DNA of 64,000 nt, from positions 39,883 to 103,882 of the forward strand of contig JAXLUO010000013.1 of NCBI GenBank assembly GCA_046329495.1, given 5' to 3'. Below are positions 1 through 8,113 of the stretch, piece after piece (the stretch's first letter is position 1; each line of letters starts with the position of its first letter). The stretch comes from Bog-950 sp046329495. Its GTDB lineage: Bacteria > Bacteroidota > Bacteroidia > Chitinophagales > LD1. The notes under the pieces are model-generated. The model saw only the letters and a program-made list of their open reading frames with translations, made no database searches and was not told the DNA's origin. Position numbers and translations under genes: made by a program.

Positions 1-397
1 CCATCAGGTTGGAGTGATTAGTGCCCATATAGAAAGAGTAATTAGCCAGGGAGTTGCGGGAGGCGATGGCGTATTTCTCCTCCAGTAGTTCGATGGTAAC
101 GCTGGGCGGGTTTACGTTGGGCATTTCCATAAAGGACGTAACGCCACCGGCTACACCCGCGCGGGCTTCGGTATGGATGTTGGCCTTGTGTGTTAGGCCG
201 GGTTCGCGAAAATGCACCTGGTCATCTATAATACCGGGCATAAGCCAAAGGCCTGTGCCTTCTATTTCCTGCACTTTGAATTTTACATCGAAGTTGCCAT
301 CTATCCTTTCAATACGCTTGCCGCGCACCAGCAGGTCGGCTGTAACAGTTTTGCCTTCGTTTACTACCTGTGCCTGCTTAATTAAGTAATCTGCCAT
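1..397 (-). CDS. pyrC: Dihydroorotase, N-terminal part (cut by window edge)
   Basis: Reading the minus strand from the ATG at 397 gives about 132 residues that run off the left edge. The start (MADYLIKQAQVVNEGK) is the small beta domain of cyclic amidohydrolases, followed by the metal-site motif DDQVHFREPGLTHK and then GGVTSFMEMPN, both characteristic of dihydroorotase, which closes carbamoyl-aspartate to dihydroorotate in pyrimidine synthesis. The first histidine of the usual HxH pair is glutamine here; as I recall, Bacteroidota homologues share this. The C-terminal two thirds, with the remaining metal ligands, lie outside the window. Family assignment is firm; enzymatic activity of this variant is inferred. 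Confidence 0.9.
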   Translation of the reverse strand, partial: MADYLIKQAQVVNEGKTVTADLLVRGKRIERIDGNFDVKFKVQEIEGTGLWLMPGIIDDQVHFREPGLTHKANIHTEARAGVAGGVTSFMEMPNVNPPSVTIELLEEKYAIASRNSLANYSFYMGTNHSNLM

Positions 398-599
398 CAC
401 GTTCGTTTGTACAAAAATAAGGCTATTACAGCTAACGAAAGGGCTTGAAATGGGGAATCCTTTCCACCTGAAATCCCCAATTTATACCTTCTACTTATAA
501 AAGTTTTTGCAATACAAATCGCGGCTTGTGATACACTAATCAAACTTGATTGACTTTAGGTGCGCGTGCCCATACATTATCACTGCTAAACGAAACGAA

Positions 600-2411
600 A
601 TGAAAAAAACATTATTCATCCTTATCGCACTTCTCCCTGTTTTAGCCTTCGGGCAGTTTGAATTCAATAACGTAGGCGCCGCTATCTACAACCAGAAAGG
701 CAGCTTATTGTTTATTGATGGTTCATTTACCAACAACAACGGCAGCACTAACGGCGCTGTTAGTAACGATGGTATTATTGAACTGAAAGGTGACTTTGAA
801 AACAAAACAGGCGCTGCCTTTACAGCAGCAAACGATTCGACCTCGAAAGAGCGCGCTGTAAAATTTATTGGTAGCGGCACCCAGTTTATTAAGGGTGACC
901 TGAACACCCCCGGCACTGCCAGCCTGTATAATGTGGTGGTAGATAAAGCCGGTGCTACTGACAAGGTAGAAATGGCTGCCAGTGTAACCGTTGAAGGTTC
1001 GCTGCTGTTTGGTACTGCCACCAGCAGCACGTACGAGCCGGTATACGGTGGTATTGCCAATAACCAAAAGGGTTTGGTTAAAACCTACAATGGTGCAGGT
1101 GAATATGTTTTAAGCATTACCAACGGTAATACCGATGCCATAAGTGGCTATGCCGACCTGGATATGGATAAGAACCCTAACACGGGCTTTATACTTACCA
1201 GCGGTATACGCGAGAGCGCTAATGGCGGTTTAAGCCGTAAAGTTTCGTCTATTGCTTCGTATGTATATCCCATAGGTACCGAAGAGAACGGTTACAACGC
1301 CACCCGGATGAACTTTGTAAGCATACCTGCTTTAGGTGCACAAGTAATGGGTAAGTTTAACGATGGTACCCGCAACAGCAACGGCAACGTAGGTAAAATG
1401 TTCGATCAGTGTGTTAACTGCCCTGTGCAAGGTTCACCTAAGCAAGGCTACAACCATTACTTTGCTGAAAATGCCTGCAATGCAAACGCTGAGCAGTGGT
1501 TAATTCTGCAGGACGACATTACCAACCACGGTTACTGGAGCTTTGATGCTACCGAAGCTGACAATCAATTCAGCTACAGCATCGAAACTTTTGCCAACAG
1601 CTATAACATTAACGGTAGCCAGGGCGATATATGGAGAACTTTAAAGTATGAAGCTGCTTACAGCTACGATCCAACCGGTGTAAGCGAAAACTGGAGCCGT
1701 TACGTTGACAGCGTTTCTCAAGCTACTGATCTGTTAGAATTTTCGAAAAATGCGGGTACTTGTTACACAGGTGCCGGTGTTCCGGGCGGTATTTACACAG
1801 GCTTTGGCCACTATGCTATGAAGAAAGCAAGCACAGGTGGTGCACTGCCGGTAGAACTGATTTATGTGAATGCTGAACCTAAAACTTCATCAATTGCTGT
1901 TACCTGGGCAACTGCTATCGAGATCAACAACAAAGGTTTTGAAGTACAACGCAGCACTGATGGCGTAAACTTTACCACTATCGGTTGGGTTGACGGCGGC
2001 AATAACTCTACAATGACTTTGGCTTATGAATACGACGATATGAACGTACAGCAAAATATTACTTACTACTATCGTTTAAATCAAATTGATAACGACGGTG
2101 CAAGCACATTCTCTTACGTTGTATCTGCGCAAATTGGTGGCACTACCGAATTTACTGTTAGCCAGCCTATGCCTAATCCTGCTGTAGACGTTACCCGTAT
2201 GGTTGTATCTACTTCGGCTGCACAAACAGTAGAAGTGCGCGTGGTGGATGTTACCGGTCGTATAGTGGTTGAGAACAAGAACGTTTCTCTATCTGCCGGC
2301 AGCAACACAATTTCTTTAGATGTTCAGAATATAGCAAGCGGTGATTACTTAGCTGTTGTTTATGCTAATGGTAAGCCGTTTGCCAATCACTTAATCGTTA
2401 CCAAAAACTAA
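600..2411 (+). CDS. Secreted protein with T9SS type A sorting domain
   Basis: The protein has 603 residues from the ATG at 600, which places a clean signal peptide (MKKTLFILIALLPVLAFG) at the N-terminus; an upstream in-frame ATG at 546 would bury it. The middle is a beta-rich region with no enzyme motif I recognise. Around residues 415-510 lies a fibronectin III-like module of the kind that often precedes the sorting signal (LPVELIYVNAEP, then GFEVQRSTDG). The last 80 residues form a type A Por secretion C-terminal domain (QPMPNPAVDV ... GDYLAVVYANGK). It is therefore expected to cross the outer membrane by the type IX system and be anchored or released. Specific function is unknown. A terminator follows at 2449. 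Confidence 0.85.
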   Translation: MKKTLFILIALLPVLAFGQFEFNNVGAAIYNQKGSLLFIDGSFTNNNGSTNGAVSNDGIIELKGDFENKTGAAFTAANDSTSKERAVKFIGSGTQFIKGDLNTPGTASLYNVVVDKAGATDKVEMAASVTVEGSLLFGTATSSTYEPVYGGIANNQKGLVKTYNGAGEYVLSITNGNTDAISGYADLDMDKNPNTGFILTSGIRESANGGLSRKVSSIASYVYPIGTEENGYNATRMNFVSIPALGAQVMGKFNDGTRNSNGNVGKMFDQCVNCPVQGSPKQGYNHYFAENACNANAEQWLILQDDITNHGYWSFDATEADNQFSYSIETFANSYNINGSQGDIWRTLKYEAAYSYDPTGVSENWSRYVDSVSQATDLLEFSKNAGTCYTGAGVPGGIYTGFGHYAMKKASTGGALPVELIYVNAEPKTSSIAVTWATAIEINNKGFEVQRSTDGVNFTTIGWVDGGNNSTMTLAYEYDDMNVQQNITYYYRLNQIDNDGASTFSYVVSAQIGGTTEFTVSQPMPNPAVDVTRMVVSTSAAQTVEVRVVDVTGRIVVENKNVSLSAGSNTISLDVQNIASGDYLAVVYANGKPFANHLIVTKN

Positions 2412-2448
2412 TTTTCGTTTCGTTTTCGTTTGTTCGATTTGTTTAGCT

Positions 2449-2477
2449 GGGGAGGGCGTCGTTGCTCTCCCTTTTTT
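2449..2477 (+). terminator. Rho-independent terminator after the T9SS cargo gene
   Basis: GGGAG at 2450-2454 pairs with CTCCC at 2467-2471 across a 12-base loop and is followed directly by six T residues. It lies 38 bases after the stop codon of the upstream secreted-protein gene and separates it from murG. Confidence 0.7.
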
Positions 2478-2796
2478 CGTTTTACTCTTTCTCTAAAGAA
2501 CTATACTTGGTTTTACGGAGGGCGGTTACGTTTGTTACATTTTTTGCCGAAATATTTTCAAGATTTTTTCGGTTGCCCGTTTCTTGTTGTATTTCGTATG
2601 TAGTAACCATTCCTTAGTAATTATCTCTTATGATATTATATACGGGTGGGGTTTTAAAAGGTTACAGGTTTCGGAGAAAAAATAATTATTTGATGCAACT
2701 TGCTGAAATTCACCCACAAAAAGTTTGAAACAGCTAACAAAAAGCCGTTTAAAAGCCCTAAAGCGGTAAAGTGAATTTCTTTTTAGGTTTGGGCCG
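2478..2796. other. Intergenic region upstream of murG
   Basis: These 319 bases between the terminator and murG hold no credible reading frame. They are AT-rich, as expected for a promoter region, but I could not pick a clear TAnnTTTG element. The promoter of the murG-murC-ftsQ-ftsA group is presumably here because the preceding gene is terminated. Confidence 0.4.
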
Positions 2797-3897
2797 ATGA
2801 GTCAATTGCGCGTTATCATTTCGGGAGGGGGCACCGGCGGGCATATTTTTCCGGCCGTGGCGATTGCCAATACCATCAAAAAAAGGTATCCGGACGCAAC
2901 AATTCTTTTTGTGGGAGCCAACGGACGCATGGAAATGGAAAAGGTGCCCCAGGCCGGCTATCAAATCAAAGGGTTGAACATAGCGGGCTTTCAGCGGGGC
3001 TCGATTCTTAAAAATTTAGCGCTGCCGTTCAAAGTAGTCTCCAGTTTATACAAAGCCTACCGCATAGTAAAAGATTTTAAACCAAATGTGGCGGTAGGTG
3101 TAGGTGGTTATGCCAGTGGTCCGCTGTTGCGGGCGGCTGGGTTTGCCGGAGTGCCAACGGTAATACAGGAGCAGAATGGCTTTGCCGGTATGACTAACAA
3201 ACTCCTTTCCGGCGGAGCTAAAGTTATCTGCACGGCCTACGAGGGAATGGAGAAGGTTTTCCCGAAAGAGAAGATCATTTTAACCGGTAACCCGGTGCGT
3301 TCGGAGATTGTAGAAATGAAGGTGGAACGCAGTGAGGCACTGAAGTACTTTGGTTTGCAGTCCGATAAAAAAACAATACTGATTGTAGGCGGCAGTTTAG
3401 GTGCCCGCACCATTAACCGAAGTGTGGAAACAACCCTTGAGCGCATTGCGGAGAGCGGTGTGCAATTGCTGTGGCAAACGGGTAAACTGTACTACAACGA
3501 TTACAAGGAAATCGCCAACAGCAATTCCAACATTAAGGTGTTACAGTTTATTGACCGCATGGATTATGCGTATGCCTGTGCGGATGTGATTGTTTCGAGG
3601 GCGGGGGCGTTATCAATTGCTGAATTTCAATTGGTGGGTAAGCCGGTAATTTTGGTGCCATCGCCTAATGTAACGGACGACCACCAAACACATAATGCCA
3701 ATGCATTGGTAAAGAAAAATGCTGCCATCCTGATTAAAGATGATGAGGCAAAATTTAACCTGATGCCTGCGGCTATCGACTTGTTGCAGGATGCAGCACG
3801 CATGCAGGTACTGAGCGACAACATTAAAAAAATGGGCATACCCGATGCGGCCGAACGCATTGTGGATGAAATAATACGCGTAGCTAAGCGCGACTAA
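2797..3897 (+). CDS. murG: UDP-GlcNAc:undecaprenyl-PP-MurNAc-pentapeptide GlcNAc transferase
   Basis: MurG adds GlcNAc to lipid I to make lipid II on the inner face of the cytoplasmic membrane. The 366 residues match the normal length of this GT28 enzyme. Visible landmarks are the N-terminal glycine loop SGGGTGGHIFPAVAIA (residues 9-24), the second glycine-rich loop GGSLGARTIN near residue 198, and the donor-site region SRAGALSIAE near residue 267. The ATG at 2797 places the first beta strand correctly. murC follows after 11 bases, so the two are almost certainly co-transcribed. In most relatives ftsW and other division genes precede murG, but here a secreted-protein gene does. Confidence 0.97.
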   Translation: MSQLRVIISGGGTGGHIFPAVAIANTIKKRYPDATILFVGANGRMEMEKVPQAGYQIKGLNIAGFQRGSILKNLALPFKVVSSLYKAYRIVKDFKPNVAVGVGGYASGPLLRAAGFAGVPTVIQEQNGFAGMTNKLLSGGAKVICTAYEGMEKVFPKEKIILTGNPVRSEIVEMKVERSEALKYFGLQSDKKTILIVGGSLGARTINRSVETTLERIAESGVQLLWQTGKLYYNDYKEIANSNSNIKVLQFIDRMDYAYACADVIVSRAGALSIAEFQLVGKPVILVPSPNVTDDHQTHNANALVKKNAAILIKDDEAKFNLMPAAIDLLQDAARMQVLSDNIKKMGIPDAAERIVDEIIRVAKRD

Positions 3898-3908
3898 TTA
3901 CAAGATAC

Positions 3909-5267
3909 ATGAAGAGCTTAAGCGAAATAAAGAAGGTTTACTTTTTAGGCATTGGCGGTATAGGTATGAGCGCCCTGGCGCGATACTTTAAATCGTTAGG
4001 GGCGGAGGTGAGTGGTTACGATAGAACACCCACACACTTAACCGATGAATTAAAAGCCGAAGGCATGGAGGTGATATTTGAAGACAACCTGGACCTGATG
4101 CCAAAAGAGTTAGACCTAGTGGTGTATACACCTGCTATACCTAAAGACCATAAAGGCCTGAACTTTTACCGCGATAATGGTTATGAGTTGCGTAAGCGCA
4201 GTGAAGTGCTGGGCATTATTTCAGCAGATAGATACACCATTGCTGTAGCAGGTTCGCATGGCAAAACTACGGTGAGCGCCATGGTAGCCCATATTCTAAC
4301 GCATTCGGGTTTTGGTTGCTCAGCATTTTTAGGAGGCATTGCGGTTAACTATAATTCCAACTACCTGCAGGGCACGAATGATGTAGTGGTAATTGAGGCC
4401 GATGAGTTTGATCGTTCGTTTCACAGGTTAAGTCCGGATATGGCGGTAGTAACGGCAGTAGATACAGACCATTTGGATATTTACGGCACCAAAGAAGCGA
4501 TTGATGAGGCTTTCCTGGAATTTATCGGCAAAATTTCCGACGAAGGTTTTTTGGTAGTTAAAAGCAACCAAAGTATTAATGACCGATTGCCTGTACTGGA
4601 TAAAGCTTTCTATGACTTGCACGATACCGAAGCCGATGTTTACTGCAGCAAGTATTGGGTGGTTGATGGCGGTTATCTGTTTAACGTTAGTTACTTCGGC
4701 ACCGAGATAAAGGGCCTGCGCCTGAACATTGGTGGTTTCCATAATATTGAAAATGCTATTGCAGCTTTAACCATTGCAAAGGAGTTACGCATAACTGACG
4801 AGCATATAAAGGCTGCCCTTGCCAGCTTTAAAGGAATCCGCCGCCGTTTCGAGAAACTGGTGGATAACGAAAAGCATGTGTTTATCGACGACTATGCCCA
4901 CCATCCGGAAGAGATCCGTGTGTTTTTAGAAAGCGTGCGCGAGATATATCCCAAGCATAAAATAACAGCCATCTTTCAACCCCACCTGTTTACACGCACA
5001 CGCGATTTGGCTGCCGGCTTTGCCAAAGCACTGAGTATTGCCGATGAAGTGGTGCTGCTTGATATTTACCCCGCCCGCGAATTACCGATTGAAGGTGTTA
5101 CGTCGCAACTAATATTCGATCAATTAACCAGCAGGCAAAAGACTTCGATTACCAAAGGTGAACTAATGGATACTTTGCGCAAGCATGGTAAGCTTGACGT
5201 GGTTGTAACCATTGGCGCCGGCGATATTGATAAGTATCTGAGTGATATAAAGGACCTACTGTCTTAA
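3909..5267 (+). CDS. murC: UDP-N-acetylmuramate--L-alanine ligase
   Basis: MurC is the ATP-dependent cytoplasmic ligase that adds L-alanine to UDP-MurNAc, the first amino acid of the peptidoglycan stem peptide. The 452-residue protein shows the Mur-ligase layout: an N-terminal Rossmann domain (FLGIGGIGMSALARY), the ATP loop GSHGKTTVSAM starting near residue 115, the central region DTDHLDIYG, and a C-terminal domain with DDYAHHPEE. Length is typical. It follows murG by 11 bases and precedes ftsQ by about 180 bases. Confidence 0.97.
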   Translation: MKSLSEIKKVYFLGIGGIGMSALARYFKSLGAEVSGYDRTPTHLTDELKAEGMEVIFEDNLDLMPKELDLVVYTPAIPKDHKGLNFYRDNGYELRKRSEVLGIISADRYTIAVAGSHGKTTVSAMVAHILTHSGFGCSAFLGGIAVNYNSNYLQGTNDVVVIEADEFDRSFHRLSPDMAVVTAVDTDHLDIYGTKEAIDEAFLEFIGKISDEGFLVVKSNQSINDRLPVLDKAFYDLHDTEADVYCSKYWVVDGGYLFNVSYFGTEIKGLRLNIGGFHNIENAIAALTIAKELRITDEHIKAALASFKGIRRRFEKLVDNEKHVFIDDYAHHPEEIRVFLESVREIYPKHKITAIFQPHLFTRTRDLAAGFAKALSIADEVVLLDIYPARELPIEGVTSQLIFDQLTSRQKTSITKGELMDTLRKHGKLDVVVTIGAGDIDKYLSDIKDLLS

Positions 5268-5455
5268 CAGGTAGCTCACCGCTTAACCGATCTACTAATT
5301 ACTAATCCACCAGTAACCGCGCCCGGTGCTGTCTAAACGATTGTGCATTCCGGTAGCGTTCCACAATTTCTGTCAACAACTCCGCGTTCCTTAGTCGGGC
5401 TATAGTGGCACTTTTGAGTTAACACTAACAAGCCGGCTTAAACCCGGTGCATGCC

Positions 5456-6250
5456 ATGAAGAAATTCTGGAGAATACTTAAAAAGATAATGCTGATTACA
5501 GCCGTGCTTTCGGCTACCGCCTTGTTTGTGGTAGTGTTAACTGCTGCTGTAAAAAAACAGGAAGCACGCACCTGTAAAGGCATTGCTGTTAAGGTGGACC
5601 AGGAAACAGGCATTGCCTTTTTAAGCGGTAAGGAAATAGAAGCACAGATAAATTACCTGAGCGGCGGAACGGTGGTAGGCAAAAAATTGAACCGCATTGA
5701 TTTTAAAACCCTGGAAGCAGAAGTAGAAAAAAATCCATACGTAGCACATGCTGAAATATTTGTGGACCAGGCACAGCAGATAACTACAACCATTGAGCAG
5801 AAACGTCCTATTCTTCGTGTAATTAACAAAGATGGTGTTAGCTACTATCTGGATGAAACGAACGGTCGCCTGCCACTGTGCAATAATTTTACGCCGCACG
5901 TAATGGTGGCTATGGGCGAGGTGCAAACACATCAAAGCCCGGTGCGCGACAGCCTGGTGCAAAACGATCTTTTTCAATTGACTGAATTCATCCGTAAGGA
6001 CACCTTTTTGAATGCGCTGGTAGACCAGATATATGTGCGCGCCAATGGGGAGATGGATTTATATCCTGTAACCGGTTATCACACTATCTGCTTTGGCAAA
6101 GTGGATGGCGAAATGCAGGATAAGTTCGACCGGTTGAAGATATTTTATAAAGAAGGGTTGAGTAAAGTTGGCTGGGATAAATACAAAGCCATCAACCTTA
6201 AGTTTAAAGGCCATGTGGTATGCGTTAAGCGCGATGCCCCGGCTGTTTGA
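5456..6250 (+). CDS. ftsQ: Cell division protein FtsQ
   Basis: FtsQ is a single-pass divisome protein linking cytoplasmic ring components to the periplasmic synthesis machinery. From the ATG at 5456 it has 264 residues (an ATG at 5447 would add three). A short basic N-terminus is followed by one membrane helix at about residues 10-32, then a periplasmic part with the POTRA-like pattern (LNRIDFKTLEAEVEKNPYV) and the beta domain. Sequence conservation of FtsQ is low, so identification rests on topology, the POTRA-like segment and position between murC and ftsA. A strong inverted repeat lies between this gene and ftsA. Confidence 0.88.
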   Translation: MKKFWRILKKIMLITAVLSATALFVVVLTAAVKKQEARTCKGIAVKVDQETGIAFLSGKEIEAQINYLSGGTVVGKKLNRIDFKTLEAEVEKNPYVAHAEIFVDQAQQITTTIEQKRPILRVINKDGVSYYLDETNGRLPLCNNFTPHVMVAMGEVQTHQSPVRDSLVQNDLFQLTEFIRKDTFLNALVDQIYVRANGEMDLYPVTGYHTICFGKVDGEMQDKFDRLKIFYKEGLSKVGWDKYKAINLKFKGHVVCVKRDAPAV

Positions 6251-6261
6251 GAGTAACAATT

Positions 6262-6330
6262 ACTACATAGACACGCAGGGTCCGGTGCGACGTCCCCTGG
6301 CATCCCCCGGTTCGTGCGTGACTATGTAGT
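6262..6330. repeat. Long inverted repeat in the ftsQ-ftsA gap
   Basis: The arm at 6262-6277 (ACTACATAGACACGCA) is matched by 6315-6330 as its reverse complement with a single mismatch, leaving a 37-base GC-rich loop. There is no T run after it, so it is not a standard terminator. It starts 12 bases after the ftsQ stop and ends 35 bases before the ftsA start. It could be an RNA processing or attenuation element, an operator, or a small dispersed repeat. The sequence alone does not decide between these. Confidence 0.6.
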
Positions 6331-6365
6331 GCTTATAAAAAATAAATTATCGAAAAATTCTACTT

Positions 6366-7799
6366 ATGGCCCTTTCGCACACAAAACAAAACCCCATCAT
6401 TGTTGGTCTCGATATCGGTACCACCAAAATTGCCTGTATTGTAGCCGAGCGCGACCAATACGGAAAAATGAAAATACTGGGCCTGGGTAAGGTGCCTTCG
6501 TACGGTGTAACCCGTGGCGAGGTAACCAATATCAAGTTAACCACCGATGCCGTTATTGACGCTGTCGCCGAAGCAAAGCGCCAGAGCGGTTTTGATATTA
6601 CCAGTGTATACGTAGGTATTGCAGGGCAGCACATCAGCAGCAAGCAAAGCCGCGATATTTATACACTCGAAAATCCGGATGAAGAAATTACCCGCGAGGA
6701 TATCCGCATGATGGTGAACAATATGAAGCGTATTGCCCTTGAACCCGGCGAACGCATCATTACTGTATTACCACAGGAGTTTAGCGTAGATAACCTGCAA
6801 AATGTAATTGACCCGGTAGGTATGTGCGCCAGCCGCTTAGAAGCTAACTTCCATATCATTACAGGTAAGGTTACTGCTGCCCAATACATTAAAAAGTGTG
6901 TAGAAAAGGCAGGTTTAAAAATGGCAGGTTTGTTCCTTGAACCATTGGCTTCCTCGGCTGCTGTGTTGCACCCCGATGAACTGGAAGCAGGTGTTGTGCT
7001 GGTAGATATAGGCGGTGGTACTACCGATATCGCCATCTTTAAAAACAAAATCATCCGCCACACGGCTGTTATTCCTTTTGCCGGTAATATTATTACCGAA
7101 GACATTATGGAAGGCTGCAAGCTGCTGAAGCCACAAGCCGAGCAACTGAAAACTAAATTCGGTAGCGCTGTGCCTGCTGAAACGCACGAGAACGAGATCA
7201 TCTCTATACCCGGTATTGCCGGCCGCGACCGCAAAGAAATTTCGATGCGCACCCTTGCCCACATTGTTAATGCCCGTATGGAAGAGATCTTTACCCAGGT
7301 GCATTTCGAAATTAAGAGCTCGGGCTACGCCAACTCGCTGAACGCCGGTATCGTTATTACCGGTGGTGGTTCGCAGTTAAAGCATATCAAGCAATTGGCT
7401 GAATACATCACAGGTTTATCCACCCGTATCGGTTATCCAACTTCGTATTTGGCTAAAACCAATAAAGAAGAGTTTAAACACCCGATGTTTGCTACCGGTA
7501 TCGGTTTAGTAGCCGAAGGATATAAAGAATACAACGAGATGACCGAAGAGGCCCGTGAAGAATTCTATCCTGAATTCTATCACACCACGGTTGTTGAGCC
7601 GGTTGCAGAGGAGGTGATTTTGCCTGCTGAAGAACCACAAATGGAAGTGGAAACTGAAGAAGTTGAACCAGCAGAAGTGGAGCAGCATGTAGAAGAGCGC
7701 ATGAACGAACGCAAAGGCAAAAAGAACTTTTTGGAAGGTATGATTACCCAGTTTAAAAACTGGTTTGAAGACGATAACGTTAACGGCGATTTTTCCTGA
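6366..7799 (+). CDS. ftsA: Cell division protein FtsA
   Basis: FtsA is the actin-like ATPase that anchors FtsZ to the membrane. The 477-residue protein has the two phosphate-binding motifs of the actin fold, LDIGTTKIACIVAE near residue 15 and VLVDIGGGTTDIAIF near residue 212, plus the late motif ITGGGSQLKHI. The C-terminal 75 residues form an acidic Glu/Pro/Val linker followed by an amphipathic tail (FLEGMITQFKNWFEDD) that fits the membrane-targeting helix. The acidic linker makes it somewhat longer than Escherichia coli FtsA (about 420). A strong terminator follows, so ftsA is the end of this transcription unit. Confidence 0.97.
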   Translation: MALSHTKQNPIIVGLDIGTTKIACIVAERDQYGKMKILGLGKVPSYGVTRGEVTNIKLTTDAVIDAVAEAKRQSGFDITSVYVGIAGQHISSKQSRDIYTLENPDEEITREDIRMMVNNMKRIALEPGERIITVLPQEFSVDNLQNVIDPVGMCASRLEANFHIITGKVTAAQYIKKCVEKAGLKMAGLFLEPLASSAAVLHPDELEAGVVLVDIGGGTTDIAIFKNKIIRHTAVIPFAGNIITEDIMEGCKLLKPQAEQLKTKFGSAVPAETHENEIISIPGIAGRDRKEISMRTLAHIVNARMEEIFTQVHFEIKSSGYANSLNAGIVITGGGSQLKHIKQLAEYITGLSTRIGYPTSYLAKTNKEEFKHPMFATGIGLVAEGYKEYNEMTEEAREEFYPEFYHTTVVEPVAEEVILPAEEPQMEVETEEVEPAEVEQHVEERMNERKGKKNFLEGMITQFKNWFEDDNVNGDFS

Positions 7800-7822
7800 T
7801 TGCTAATCTTAAAAAGTAAACG

Positions 7823-7850
7823 AAAGGCCCCTCTGTCAGGGGCCTTTTTT
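7823..7850 (+). terminator. Rho-independent terminator between ftsA and ftsZ
   Basis: A perfect 10-base-pair stem (AAAGGCCCCT at 7823-7832 with AGGGGCCTTT at 7838-7847), a 5-base loop and a T run form a classic terminator 23 bases after the ftsA stop. It implies that ftsZ is transcribed mainly from its own promoter. Confidence 0.92.
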
Positions 7851-8113
7851 ATTAGCATGCAACATATGTTCATCAACATTCCTGTATCACACCTTATTTT
7901 ATCTGTATAACTACTGCATATCTTTTGTATTACCCGCTGTTTCAGCGACAATTAGGGGCTGTCTGTTTTTTATTACACCCCAACTGTTAGTAGTAGATAA
8001 TAGAGTGAGCGAAAATTCCTTTTCTACGTAATGGCGTATCACATTTGCAATCAAGACACACAAATTATATAACCAAACAGTTCGTCCCCAAAAACGAACA
8101 GGAGGGAAAAAAA
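7851..8113. promoter_or_regulatory. ftsZ upstream region with strong ribosome binding site
   Basis: These 263 bases between the terminator and ftsZ have no gene and presumably hold the ftsZ promoter. AGGAGG at 8100-8105 lies eight bases before the ATG at 8114. That is a near-ideal Shine-Dalgarno match, notable because Bacteroidota genes mostly lack one. It is the main reason for choosing 8114 as the start rather than the in-frame ATG at 8045. Confidence 0.65.

Noticed and set aside
54..389. Plus-strand open frame of 111 codons
   Set aside because: It lies antisense to the dihydroorotase start, whose translation is clearly conserved; the plus-strand peptide has no family features.
6659..7304. 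Long minus-strand frames (201 and 129 codons)
   Set aside because: Both are antisense shadows of ftsA, which is unmistakable on the plus strand.
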